Assembly: GCA_032718475.1 (NCBI GenBank) | Contig: JAUCBJ010000951.1 | Coordinates: 1 to 37,039 of the forward strand | Direction: 5' to 3' | Source: Nemertoderma westbladi | Lineage: Eukaryota > Xenacoelomorpha > Nemertodermatida > Nemertodermatidae | Length of the DNA: 37,039 bases | Shown here: positions 9,835 to 21,186 of the stretch, piece by piece | Position numbering within the stretch: the first letter of the stretch is position 1 | Layout: each line of letters begins with the position of its first letter | Notes under the pieces: generated by a model | The model's database searches: none | What the model saw: the letters and a program-made list of their open reading frames with translations, nothing else | What the model was told of the DNA's origin: nothing | Program-made: the position numbers and the translations under genes

Positions 9835-11327
9835 TCAGACCTTTGGCAGTTTAACCCGCCAAATTAGAATGTCTTCTAGATAATAAATCTGCTTTTTAGT
9901 CTATGACAAGTATTTGATTCACTACACTAGTCGAAACCAATCCGTGCGCGACCATTCACCCGCTGGAAATTCCCGGGAGATTGGGTTCGACGGTTTAATT
10001 TTTATTGCTATGTAAGCCTAATGTATTATTCGACTGACAGTATTATATAATCTCTGACAATATTATTCACCTTCGGTAATATTAACAGTTCCTTTAGGAC
10101 GTGGCGCTTTATCTACATAAACAGAGTTATGACTTAAACTACTCACAACGATATGGCTTAATTATAATCCACATATATGGCGCATTCTTTAGGAATTGCT
10201 TCTTTAACAGACTCACTCATACACAATGCTGCACAATACTGCACACTAATCTGCCAATCTTCACTGATTTTAGTCACATATAAAAGGAACACAGACTGAA
10301 TCATGTAGGGTCTATCAAATAACATTAGATTCACTTCAAACCACTTTAACATAAGTCACAATCGTTATTGGTAACCTTTCTCTCTTACCTTCGGTATATC
10401 AAGAATATTGGGTTGCGGGGTTATTTATCGTTATTCCAAATATAATTATTCATCAACCATATTATGAAGAACTGACAGCAAATAGCAGTATAAAACAACA
10501 AATCAGTACCGGTATGTCAGCAATGAGATATAAGCATGCAGTTCCGTCAGCTTGTTTTGATTTGTAGTCGTTTGTTTGTTAAAGGATATATGCCCTTTAT
10601 AATTAAACCTACCAGTGTACGACTAAAAAGCAGTACAGCACAAAATATTTCTAAGCCGTTCTTTCTTTGGCTCAAGACTGAATGAATAAACACTGCACAT
10701 AGGCATTTCGTCATTTCTCGGAAATTATCTGTACAAGGAGCCACAAAAACGCTCTCATTGGCTGACTGAGCTGAGAGACGCCGTAGAACAAAGGAAATCA
10801 ACACGTATGAATGTCAGCTGTTAACCGTAGTCATAGTAACTACTGTTCAAGAGTAGCTATCACTCCTTTGCGTCACAAATTGCCATAGAATCATAAAATA
10901 TACCTTTCACAATACACATACGGAGGAAATAAGTCTTAGATCCTCTAAAAACACCGATACAGTAATAATACGGTCTCTTACACTTATTAAATCAACTACA
11001 GAGTATTTTAATGTAAAAGATAATAAAAATAACGGGGCAATTCAGCAAAGGCTTTTACAGTGGTACCGATTATTACGTTCTCATGTAAGTACAGAAGTAA
11101 GTAGTAATGAAGTAGGTTCTTCACGATATAACTTCCTTGATATATATTAGTCTTATATCAGTATATAATATATAGATAGAACAGTACAACAGTAGAGCAC
11201 TGACTACACCGTCACCAGTCACTTACAGCAGTATGTAAATATGGTAATGTATGTATCTCCTGCAGTACCGGTAACTATCTACCAAGCACCAGCACTTAGG
11301 TCCTATGAAATAGATAATAATATAACA
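9820..11327 (-). mobile_element. Probable solo LTR of the retrotransposon family at the left edge
   Basis: Its right end (11156-11327) is identical to the 172 bases of 3' LTR at 1-172. On the minus strand it starts TGTTATATTATT. The minisatellite flanks both sides: ccgatg at 9814-9819 on the left and ccgatg at 11328-11333 on the right, which fits a 6-base target duplication with the LTR beginning TGG on the plus strand. Because the target is itself a tandem repeat, the left edge is uncertain by a few bases (9818-9824). No primer-binding site lies next to it, so I read it as a solo LTR left by LTR-LTR recombination, not as the 5' LTR of the element at 1-4.9 kb. Small frames inside are not genes. 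Confidence 0.65.
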
Positions 11328-11490
11328 CCGATGTGGTACCGATTGGGTCCGATGTGGTACCGATTGGGTCCGATGTGGTACCCATAAGGTCCGATGTGAT
11401 ACCGAGTTGGTACCGATTGGGTCCGATGTGGTGCCGATTTGTTACAATGTGGTACCAATGTGGTACCGATTGGGTCCGATGTGGTACTGA
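11328..11490. repeat. GATGTGGTACC-type minisatellite, right block
   Basis: About eight 21-base units, core tccgatgtggtaccgattgg, with variants (for example cccataagg). Open frames on both strands here are artefacts of the unit length being a multiple of three. Confidence 0.9.
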
Positions 11491-11852
11491 TTTTCTTATT
11501 ATTTTGGTTAATGCAGCATACATGTAACTGTAAGCGCAACCTGTTCTTTTACTTTATTTTGTTTATTTGTCAGTTTATTAATGTTTAATAATTTGGCATA
11601 ATGATATACTGTAATACCCAAAAAATATCAACATCTAGGAGAAGAGTATTTTGTACTCTTGATGACATTTGAATTCCCAATACACTGTATGGTTTATGAA
11701 TGCCATGGCGTTTTATCACCGAACATCTAACTGTCAATCGAAAGAGACATTGTAGTAACACGATATGCGATCCGAGGATTCAATCATGCAACATATTCTT
11801 CCACCAATCGGAATGGACTGTGGAGTCGTCTGGGATCTCTGGATCATGTGCG
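11491..11852. other. Non-coding spacer
   Basis: No gene, clear repeat or RNA is seen between the two minisatellite blocks. Confidence 0.4.
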
Positions 11853-11952
11853 GTATCGATTAGGTCTGACCGGGTCTGATGTGGTAGCGATTAGGTTCGA
11901 TGTGAACCCGATTGGATCCGATGTGGTACCGATTTGGACCAATGTGGTAACT
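11853..11952. repeat. Third block of the GATGTGGTACC-type minisatellite
   Basis: Four or five diverged units (gatgtggtagcgattagg, gatgtggtaccgatttgg). It directly precedes the 5'-truncated reverse transcriptase, so the retroposon probably inserted at its edge. Confidence 0.75.
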
Positions 11953-11989
11953 CTATCCTACACACTTATTTTAATTTATTTTGTGTATT

Positions 11990-13281
11990 TTACGATCACT
12001 ATATATACAATAGGATTCTATTAAATCGCATCAGGGATCCCATTGAGAGACTGCTCCGTGGAAATCAGAATGGGTTCCGTAAAGGTCGTGGGACCATGGA
12101 GCCCATTTTGGCACTTAGAAGGATAATTGAAGAGTTATCAAAAAAGAAAGACAGGCATCTGGCTGTTATCTTTGTTGACTTCTTCAAGGCCTTTAGGCCT
12201 TTGATTCCGTCTCTCGCTCACGTATGTTCAGCATACTTTCATTATATGGGATTCCTGATGAAATTATTGCAGCAATCAGATCAGTATACGATAGTTCGAC
12301 AACATTTGTGTCTACTGTTGACGGTGACACAGAACCATTTGAAGTGTTATGGGGCGTCCTCCAAGGAGACACACTTGCACCATTCTTGTTCATTATTGTA
12401 GTTGACTATGTTCTACGCATGTCCTTAGATCATTATAATGATGATGGGGTGATGATAACTCCACCTACTGGCTCCAGAAGTCGAGGAAATCCTGCCAAGT
12501 ACCTAACTGATCTAGACTTTGCTGATGACTTAGGAGTACTCTCAGAATCATTAGAGGGAGCCCAACGGCTCCTCAGCTCATTAGAACATGCTGCTTCTAG
12601 TGTTGGTCTTCTTATTAACTCCAGAAAGACCAACATTCTGACAGTTAACTTTGAAAGTCCTCAGCAAGTCTGATCGGATGAGCATAAGCTCAAAGGATGG
12701 TATGCTTGAGCATGTGGACGACTTCTGTTACCTGGGATCATGGATCCGGAAGTCAGGTGAGGACCTTCGAATACGTAAGGGAAAGGCATGGGCAGCCTTG
12801 AATAGGCTTTCCAGGATTTGGAAGTCACCGAGAATTAATCGGAAACTTAAGGTCCGATTATTTAGAGCAGCAGTAGTTCCAGTACTCCTCTATGGGAGTC
12901 CATGCTGGGCTCTAACTGCTGAGGACACCAAATCTCTGGATGGCACATTCACAAGAATGCTACGCCGGGTTCATTGTGTCAAGTACAATGCACACATCTC
13001 CAACCAGACACTATATAACATTGGAGGTGTCTCATTGGTTCCAGGTTCCCCCAAGCTTGACACTAGAACAAAATCGCCTCCACTTTGCAGGACATTGCTT
13101 TCGCCGTGAGGACCAGCCAGTGCATAATCTTGTACTTTGGCAGCCTCATGGAGTGAATAAGCATGGTGGACAGCCCATGACTTTCTTGAGACGCATCTTA
13201 AAGGACACTGGCCTTGAAGATGCGGATGATCTAGCAAATGTCATGGCCCAGCAAAGTCACATCCTTCGAAATTGCTACTAA
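11990..13281 (+). pseudogene. Non-LTR retrotransposon reverse transcriptase, truncated and frameshifted
   Basis: Conserved RT blocks are spread over four frames. The first has YNRILLNRI and NQNGFRKGRGT (about 12000-12110), then VIFVDFFKAF (about 12165-12195). The next has GVLQGDTLAPFLF (about 12350) and DLDFADDLGVLSES, the catalytic FADD box (about 12510-12550). The thumb follows (CYLGSWI, about 12727) and a C-terminal FAGHCFR...LWQPHG region (about 13085-13150). The element lacks its endonuclease part and 5' end. One frameshift comes from an exact 8-base duplication at 12187-12202; further shifts lie near 12660 and 13040. The clade (I/Nimb-, CR1- or RTE-like) is not resolved. It is a dead copy. 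Confidence 0.88.
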
Positions 13282-13518
13282 TATGCTGCTAATTTGATCG
13301 AAATAAATTTTCTTCGAAATTATCAGCATTTTCGCCGTCTAAATTGTCTGATAATTCAGTCTACAATTCGTAGGATAAATTATCCTTCTAAACGAAGGAT
13401 AAATTCGAAGACTATTCGAAGGTTCTGAAGATTTAGCTAGTTTTTAGCCGGCAAATAGAAGGATAAATATGCCTACTATTCGCCGGATAAATTATCCTTC
13501 TAAACGAAGGATAAATTT

Positions 13519-13829
13519 GTAGACTTTTCGAAGGGTGGATGAATTGATAATTTTTATCCTTCGTTTAGAAGGATAATTTATGCTGCTATTCGAAGGATAA
13601 ATTATCCTTCTAAATGAAGGCTAAATTTGTAGACTTTTCGAAGGGTGGATGAATTGATAATTTTTATCCTTCGTTTAGAAGGATAATTTATGCTGCTATT
13701 CGAAGGATAAATTATCCTTCTAAATGAAGGCTAAATTTGTAGACTTTTCGAAGGGTGGATGAATTTATAGTTTTTATCCTGCGTTTAGAATGATAATTTA
13801 TGCTACTATTCGAAGGATAAATTACCTTA
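13519..13829. repeat. 110-bp tandem repeat, three copies
   Basis: Units start at 13519, 13629 and 13739 with gtagacttttcgaagggt. Copies 1 and 2 are nearly identical; copy 3 has drifted. Each unit contains a hairpin-forming pair (ttatccttc...gaaggataa), so the array can fold extensively. It lies in the left arm of the foldback-like element. Confidence 0.85.
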
Positions 13830-13910
13830 TATTCGAAGGATAAATTACCTTCTAAACGAAGGATAAATTTGTTTGTAAAAAATAAACTTTTCGAAGGTTG
13901 GATCATTTAG

Positions 13911-15328
13911 CTTAGTTTTGTTTAGTTATGCATAGTTACTGTATGTTATGTTTTATCCGGCAAATTCTGAGAGTAAAATAATAATTATATACTGTAGTTA
14001 TGCCTACTAATAATCCGAATATTTTTTTATCTGGGGACCATATTTAGCAGTAAATTAGTACAAAGTTATCAGTTCTTTAGAATTGTCTATTATATAATAA
14101 TATATAATCTGAAGCAAAGAAAATTGATCTATATTATGTCCAGTGCCATTCATATTGTTTTATGAAATAAATCCATTAATTACTGTGTGATGCTGTATCT
14201 GTCCTTAAAGGTGCGGAAATCCATGTATCCAGAGTCTGCAGATCTGAGTGTATGGCAGAGCTAGAGGTAAAGGCGATGTCCATACTGCCCTACTGTATGT
14301 TACTGTCAGAATGTCAGACACCTGTAAAAACGAGACTACATTATCTGACTACAGTACTGTATGTCTTTCAGGCAGTCAGGGAAATCCTGGGGACAAACAA
14401 CGCACATATTTTTTCAGTATTAATACGTGTACTATATCCGAAACTGAAAGTTTTAAAGAATGTATCCTTTTATACTACAGTATAACGATACAGAAACTAT
14501 TTACTCTACTGCTCTATACTGTATAAAATTTATTCTTAATTAATAATTATTTTTAATCTTTTTTTTAATATACAAGTTTTAATACAGTATTTAACATTTT
14601 AATATTCAGATATTTTCTTGCTATCATGCGCCCCGGTCAGCCTGTACAATCAGCACGTCGCACATCAGCACATGTACACATGTAACTAACAGTACAACAT
14701 ATCGCAGCGCAGTTGGAAGTTCCGTACCTGCTGACCCGTACCGTATTTTTTCGTTGGAATACATATACTGCAGCACACTGTTAGATCTTAGACTGAACAC
14801 TGAACCCACGACCTCCAAGAGATGTGAATTCAATGCAACCAGTACACCAAGGTCTCTTTGATTAAGAAAATGAATTAAATAATTATTGAATGCTTTTAAA
14901 ATTAATGTTGTAATTTAGTGTCGTAATTCAAAAACATGATACCCCCCCCCCCCCCCCCTTCCCTAACTTTTATACAAATTTTAATGAATAGCATGATATG
15001 GAACAGAGTTACAGTAGTTTCACCTCCCTCATCCGTAGTAACTGAGACAGAATTTGTATTTTTGCTTTTTATTCTTTAGCAACAAGCGTTTGAAAAAAGT
15101 GTCACCGGCGACGATAACATCACCAGTCCCATCTCAGTTATTCAACCTTATATTAATTTGTTGGTTCTGATGGAAAGCTGACCATGCAACGATTCCAAAT
15201 ATGTAAAAAACTTAAATTTAGAAAATACAGTTGCTGAGATATGCGCTTTCGAATGTTGAATGTTTTTTCACGGCGCAAGGCTATTTTTATATTTAATAAA
15301 TAAACCATGTTCTAGAACATGATGTAAA
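13911..15328. other. Non-coding interior of the foldback-like element
   Basis: Short open frames near 14250-14530 show no recognisable domain. A truncated SINE lies at about 14795-14870 and a run of about 16 C at 14942-14957. No transposase is seen. Confidence 0.4.
14795..14870 (-). mobile_element. Truncated tRNA-derived SINE fragment
   Basis: The stretch around cccacgacctcc and gatgtgaattcaatgcaacc matches the head of the fuller minus-strand SINE at about 28140-28400. It includes the B-box-like complement (gaacccacgacc). Only the head part is present. Confidence 0.6.
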
Positions 15329-15335
15329 AACGTAA

Positions 15336-15849
15336 CTAGGGGGTGTTCGATAAAGTATGTCACGCACTAGGGGGGGGGGGGGGGGGGGGGGGGTGTCGAC
15401 TTTTGTGACGGTTACGGCGATGTTCTAGGCTTTAATGTTAGCTTGACTTTGACTTAAAACATACTGTATGTGTAGATGAGTGGGTAACTTTAAGGACAAC
15501 AATACACTCAATAATATTGAGTATAATCGATAAATTGAGGAGGACATAGAAACCTATAGATGGCCACTTGACTTGTCAAGTGGGGAAGGGAAATGTAGAT
15601 ATATATAGTGCTTGAATTTATATTGTATTTTGGTATAACAAACATTGTGTATTATTGATATAAAATATTTATTGTTTGGGAGACGGGGTATTGTTTGGGG
15701 GGTATTACAAATTTACCAATGAAACAGAGGGGCGAGAGGTGGGGCTCGAGCTTGCGTGACATTTTGAAACAGAGCGGGGTGGGGGGGGGGGGGGGGTGGT
15801 CAAAAATCGGGAAAATTTGCGTGACATACTTTATGAACGCCCGCCCTAG
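15336..15849. mobile_element. 514-bp MITE with 7-bp target duplication
   Basis: Terminal inverted repeats of about 30 bases: the left begins ctagggggtgttcgataaag, and the right, complemented, begins ctagggcgggcgttcataaa; both continue agtatgtcacgc. The 7-base sequence aacgtaa directly flanks both sides (15329-15335 and 15850-15856). Two long G runs on the plus strand (about 15371-15393 and 15778-15796) sit just inside the ends. There is no coding capacity. The superfamily is not assigned. Confidence 0.85.
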
Positions 15850-15856
15850 AACGTAA

Positions 15857-16495
15857 CTGAGGGTTCAGATTCACTTTCCAGAAGAAAGACTTATTACTAC
15901 TGTGAACAATTCGTATCTGGGAATTTAAATTCGTACTGTAACTGGGAACTGAAATTTGAAACCGGAATTTCAGATTTGTAAATCTGATGAGCATTCGCAG
16001 CATATGGTCATTTCCTTACCAGCCGAGCCGCTTGGTCCATTACTATGTAAAATATTATCAATTCTTTATATATGGCTGATAATTGATATTGATGTCTTCG
16101 AAAACGAAGATAAATTATCAGGCAAATAATGCATATTTTCGTCATCAGAGAAGCATAATTATTAATTAAATGCATCTAAATTTAATTAATTTTCATAGAT
16201 CCATCAACACGAATAATCTAATATGGCTGACAATATGGGAAATTATTTAAATTTCAACCAACAAATTCAAATTTTTCGATTATCACCTAAAGTTTCCATA
16301 GATACCCTCAAATATATATTGATTATATATTTCTCTATATACTCAGCCGCTTCCATTAATAAGTATATAACGTATTGTAGGATAGGGAAGTAGGGTGTAG
16401 GGTAGGATACGGTAGGCTACTACAGTAGGTATAGGCTAATACCCCCTCCCTCTTCACCAAAGCATCCACAGGCAGGTCCAGTGATTGTTTCAGTT
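15857..16495. other. Non-coding stretch with small hairpins
   Basis: No gene is seen. A short palindromic patch with gataattgatattgatgtcttcg and its complement lies near 16077-16120, similar in style to the TTCGAA modules of the flanking foldback-like element. Confidence 0.35.
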
Positions 16496-16888
16496 ACATT
16501 TTTTTTCTTCGAAAAATAGTATTTTTTATGCTTCGAAAATGCTTCTAATAATGTATGAAATTATCCTTCGAAAATGCTTCGTAAACTTCTAATTGAAGGC
16601 TAATAGTCTACTAAACGAAGCATTTTTATCTTCGAAATCATCCTTCGAAAAATGCTAAATAAACTTCTAATCGCAGGCGAATAGTCTACTAAACGAAGCA
16701 TTTTTGTCTTCGAATTATCCTTCGAATATGCTTCGTAAACTACTAATCGAAGGCTAATAGTCTACTAAACGATGGATATTTCTCTTCGAAATCCACCCTT
16801 CGAAACCTTTAAGAACATTGGAACCAAAAAGCCGGCTTTTATCCGGCGAAATTAGCAGGGTATTAGCCGGCGAAATTAGTAGCAATTT

Positions 16889-17496
16889 ATCAGCGACTTA
16901 TCATGCTATGACTTTGCTGGGGGGTGATAGGGCAGTAGGGAGTTGTGGCGGTGCAATTTTGTTGACAAGCCGGCACAGCATTCTTAAAAATGCAGCTGCA
17001 ATGCAGCATGCCGATCCTAGTAGTAGTAGTTCATTGCCGGTTGACGGTAGGCCGACGGTAGGCCTACTCGTGGTATGTAGGCTGGCTACAGTCAGACAGT
17101 TACATGCTGCAGTGCTGTACCAGGAGCCGGGACTGGCCGACAGGGTACTGTAACATTCTGACATTGGTCAGTTGGTTTTTTGATTGACTGGAATGATTGC
17201 AGAATGGAGATCCACCTGATTCAGTGATTATGTGATTACAGCTACAGGCTGACAGGATTAGGCCCTACTGCCCTAGAATAGGCCTAACTGAATAATGGCT
17301 GCACAAATGGATAGAGTGAACACAGTTTTCGAAAACCAGGTTTGTATTGTACCATTTGCCATTCAGCCATTACAGCATTACCTACCATTACTGCATTATC
17401 CATTATGTATTGTATTACACTTACACATACTGACATACAGACATAGGCCTAGTCGCCTAGTTATAAACTTTTTATCATTTTCTGGCCATTTTTGGA
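16889..17496. other. Non-coding stretch
   Basis: Several open frames are present but none has a recognisable domain. Repeated gtaggcctac and cagtactg motifs are seen. I see no supported feature. Confidence 0.35.
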
Positions 17497-17619
17497 CCCA
17501 CAAGTCCCTAAAAGGTGCCACCCTGCTCCATCAGTCCATAGCGCTGGAAATTCAAATAATTGAAAGACATGTAATTTGTACTGCAGTACTGCAAAGGGTG
17601 GCAGATCAGATCTGCCACC
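17497..17619 (+). repeat. Dispersed repeat, inverted partner of 26279-26396
   Basis: About 120 bases ending in the palindrome ggtggcagatcagatctgcc. The reverse complement recurs at 26279-26396 with scattered changes (shared parts: gccaccctgctcc, agcgctgg/cgcgctat, gaaagacatg). It ends exactly where element A inserted, so element A landed next to or within this repeat. Confidence 0.75.
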
Positions 17620-17627
17620 TACCGGTG

Positions 17628-20001
17628 CCTGTATGGAATCCATCCAAAAAGTGCGCCGGATAGCACGCCGACCAATTTTTATGCGCGCCACGAGCCGATG
17701 CCATTTCGAAGAAAAACCCTGCGCCGCCTAAATTTTTAAGCACGCCGATGCAATTTCGAAGAAACCCCACGCCAACTAAATCTTTAAGCGCGCCACACAT
17801 TGAAACAATTTTGAAGAGCGCCACGCTAATGCAAATTCAATTTTGAGGGAGTGTAACCAATCTGTCAATGTTAGTCAGTCAGTACTGCTGTACCAGTCTG
17901 CCAGTCCCTGCTGCCCTATACAACAGTTGCCTAACCATAACCACTGAACCATATAACAGAAAAAGAAAGGCGAGCGAAGCGAGCCGAAATTTTTAAACAG
18001 CTAATGCAATTTTTAAGGCACTTCCATAGCCTAATTGTTAAACCTGTAAACTAACAAATCGGCGCCGGTTTTTATTTTTGGGAGCGCCACGTGCCAAAGC
18101 CCCAGGTTGCAGAGTATGGCAGTTTTCGACCAGATCTGGTGCGTGCAGCAACGAATCACGCCGCGTGCAGGCGTGCAGCAGGCGTTATCAAGCGTGCAGG
18201 CATGCAGCAGGCGTCATCAAGCGCGCAGGCGTGCCTGTTGTTATAAGCAAAAAATCACCCCACGTTGCACGTGGTGCAGGCATGGCTTGAAAATTCATTA
18301 AAGTGATATCCTTATAAATATAATTGTGTAAAATTTTCTCAGCTCGCTTCGCTCGCCAATCAATTACAGCAACTGTCTCAACAGCTCAAAGCATACAAAG
18401 TGATATATCATCAGGCTGTCAGCGTCAGATATATACAGGCAAAGGAAGAACTCCAGGAAGCGTAGGAAAGTCCCCCCCCCCCCCCCCAAGTTCCAGGCAG
18501 CAAAGGAAGTGCAAAAATCGTGCGCATATTTGATATAGTGCGGGGTAAAAGCGTGTGGAATTGAAATAAAAGTGCGCGAAATTATGTGAAAGACAACAAA
18601 GGTGCGCAGTAATCTGTGCAAAATATCAAAAGTCATAAAGTGCGCGGACAGGCAGATGAGGTGTAAAAAAGTTAACATGAATGCAAAGTGCAAAGTGCAG
18701 AAGTGATACAAAAAAAACGAAAAAATTTCGCTCGCTTCGCTCGCGTTTCTTTGCATTTTGCATTGTCAGATTGCTCAAATGTCTAAATTTCGCTCGCTTT
18801 GAGTTTTGCTCGCGTTCTGGCGTTTCATTTTTCATTGTGAATTAAAAAATTTTGCTCGCTTCGCTCGCGTATGTTTTTCATTTTTTTTTTTGTTAAAATG
18901 TGGTATGCCTGTTTTTTTTGGTGCATGCGCGGTGGCGGTATATTGTCCAATATTGCGCAGCTGAAAAATTGTGCGCGGTTCAGTGGTGGTTTGCAGCCTG
19001 GCCCCAGTTCGACCCACAGCACAGCACGAACACACCCAGACACCCCCATCACTCACTCACAGCAGCACAGTCTGACAGTCGCACACACATGGCTGCATGG
19101 AATTCCGTCTGGTTAATGATTGTTGTTCACTAATGGTGAGCCAATCGCAGTGTCTCGCCCTGCGCCCGAGGGCCCCCGCCCCAGCACCACATAATAAAAT
19201 AGTCGTGTAGCAAAATTGTCTGATCACTGGGAGTCTGCAGTCTGGCTGTACAGGATCGTGAGTTTTTCATCGATTTATTCGCCCCTGCCTGCCAGCTGCT
19301 GATGTTATCATTATTATTATTTCTTATTTTATTGCACCTCTCCGCACATCATTCTTAAAAATGAACCTGCAATGAGGGAGCATCCCCGGCAGTCCTGTGT
19401 TTCTGTTTATGTACAAAAAATTTTCTTCTCGCTACGCTCGAGGTTTTTTTACTGATTGACTGATTGATGAAATTAAGGCCAAATCAATTGCCGTACTGGC
19501 TTAAATAAGAATAACTACTGGCAAAAATTATACAGTAATAATGCAGTAATGACTGAATGAGCATACAGTACAGGCAAAGGATGTGGACAGGTCCATGTGG
19601 GAGAGCAACAGGCATGGACACCTTACTGCCTTATAGTTATATCGGGCATTCTGGCATTCGGGCTCTACAGTCCAGTCTGCAGTCAGAGTCAGACGAGACA
19701 ATATTTTACTGCAGTGCATTTTTGTAGGCCAATAAATTTTTCAGGCGTGCACAACAAATTTTTAAGGCGTGTACTGGTCATTCAGGCGTGCACAACAAAT
19801 TTTTGAGGCGTGCACTGGTGCGTGCACTTGCCATACTCTGCAACCTGGCCAAAGCCGGCGCGCTTTACGATTTTCGAGCGCACCATGCGCCAAAGTCGGC
19901 GCGCTTTACGATTTTCGAGCGCGCCACGCGCCACATTGGCGCGCTTTTATTGCAAAGTGCGCCGGATTAATCCGGCGCAAAGTGTATGGATTCCAGTCTG
20001 G
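17628..20001. mobile_element. hAT-like non-autonomous element A with an inserted element
   Basis: The ends are inverted: the left starts cctgtatggaatccatcc, and the right, complemented, starts ccagactggaatccatac; both lead into gcgccgg. An 8-base duplication taccggtg flanks it (17620-17627 and 20002-20009), typical of hAT elements. Its core of about 620 bases is made of gcgcgccac/gccgatgcaattt-type repeats and carries no transposase. It is interrupted by element D. Element B at 22576 is a second member. Assignment to hAT rests on the duplication length. Confidence 0.85.
18102..19848. mobile_element. Element D, 1.75-kb hAT-like MITE nested in element A
   Basis: Perfect 20-base terminal inverted repeats (ccaggttgcagagtatggca and its complement at 19829-19848), flanked by an 8-base duplication ccaaagcc at 18094-18101 and 19849-19856. 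The uninterrupted family sequence is seen in element B, where agcgccacgcgccaaagcc runs straight on, confirming the insertion. The interior has repeated gctcgcttcgctcgc patches (18339, 18729, 18860) and caggcgtgca-type repeats, a C run near 18473 and no convincing gene. Confidence 0.9.
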
Positions 20002-20147
20002 TACCGGTGGCTGTTTGGGGCGGTAAATTCTAATCTGTTTTAACATTGAATACATGGATATTGAATAGAGTAAGACTAATGCAGTAGGCCTAATGTAATT
20101 CATTGAATCAGAATAAATTATTTCTTATAATACTGTAATAGCCTATA

Positions 20148-21184
20148 CCGTAATTCGGGGTGACTTGATACAGTTTTTGCCTTTAACTGTGAATATCTTC
20201 TGAAGTTTTTATCCTACACAGATGGAATAAAAAGAAAATTTTATAGTCGGGATGAGTACTACACCACTAGACTAACTGACTAAAGCACTATTTCAGTTGC
20301 TTAGTCAGTTAGTCTAGTGGTGTTTTTTCTTAAAAACCAGCTGTATCAAGTCACCCCACATAACGGGGTGACTTGATACACAAGAAAATTTTCCGCAATA
20401 ATACCTCTCTGTGAATGAGTTTGGATCATGTTGTAGGCTGTGGGGGTGTCTTGATACATCTTGGAAATTTTGAAAAAAGAACGAAGTCCCCACCTAACGT
20501 GGATATAAAATTATGGCTAAAATTAAAAATAACTCCATTTTTTATGGCAAAATATTTCATATTTAACAAGTTAAATTGAAGTTTAAAAACGAAAAAGACG
20601 TTCATTGCATTGTGACATCCAGTAAATAAGACAAAACATTTTAGAAAAAACTGCAAACTAAATCAATGAATTTAAGCACAAATTTTGCAAAATCAACGTT
20701 TAAGTCACAGGTATCAGAACATTTTTGCCTACAATATACCGTATGCCGTATATACTATATATATATACAGTATATATGTATCAAGTCGCCCCATTTTGAG
20801 ATACACTTTCAAAAAACGGGCACTCCACCCCCAATTCATATGAAAATTTGTAAATTTTTTTAGGATCATAATATTCAAACTCATCTATTAGCATCTGTAA
20901 AAATAATTTTTGAACAACATTAACCCAAAGTGTCAAAAATTCGACCTATAATTTGACATTGAAAAACAGTTAATTTTTGAAAAATGCATTTTTGGCTCTA
21001 GTGATCACAAATGCGAAGCAATGACAAAATTTATTTTACTATTTGATAGACAATTTATTCGGACATCTTCTAATATTTCAATTTTTATCATAACATCACG
21101 CAATCACCCACAATCCGTTAAAGAAAAAAATTATAACTTGCTGTATCAAGTCACCTCAATGTATCAAGTCACCCCGAATTACGG
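20148..21184. mobile_element. Element F, mariner/pogo-like MITE with TA duplication
   Basis: Terminal repeats ccgtaattcggggtgacttg and complement, flanked by TA (20146-20147 and 21185-21186). The end motif ggggtgacttgatac recurs inside in both orientations: at about 20340 and 20770 inverted, at about 20365 and, altered, at about 20440 direct, and doubled at the right end. A strong hairpin (ccactagactaactgac and its complement) lies at 20270-20322. No transposase is present. TA targets are typical of Tc1/mariner/pogo elements. Confidence 0.85.
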
Positions 21185-21186
21185 TA

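Larger units (their letters stand above)
13269..16888. mobile_element. Foldback-like element with modular TTCGAA-rich inverted ends
   Basis: The left end (13269-13910) and right end (about 16500-16888) are inverted and built from the same vocabulary. gctactaat...gctaattt at the left mirrors aaattagc...attagtagc at the right. ttcgaagggtgg mirrors ccacccttcgaa (about 16795). Units like gccggc, ttatccttcga and taaacgaagg recur in both. The left end begins inside the broken reverse transcriptase C-terminus, suggesting insertion there. The middle carries no transposase and holds a separate MITE at 15336-15849. I could not define a target duplication. The two ends could also be independent members of one family. 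Confidence 0.5.

Noticed and set aside
9824-9857. Primer-binding site for the right LTR (tggcgggttaaactgcc on the minus strand)
   Set aside because: It starts with TGG but does not follow a CA LTR end, and I could not match it to a tRNA 3' end.
1-11327. A single 11.3-kb LTR retrotransposon with both LTRs and an extra transposase gene inside
   Set aside because: The inner side of the right LTR is minisatellite that also continues on its outer side, and no primer-binding site is present. A solo LTR fits better.
11296-11539. Open frames with HIGPNRYHIG-type repeats on both strands
   Set aside because: They are open only because the minisatellite unit is 21 bases; no gene context.
16818-17153. 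111-residue plus-strand frame
   Set aside because: No recognisable domain; begins within the foldback end and runs through repeat-like sequence.
18324-19133. Several overlapping short frames on both strands inside element D
   Set aside because: They overlap each other in a MITE rich in simple repeats and homopolymers; none has a domain.
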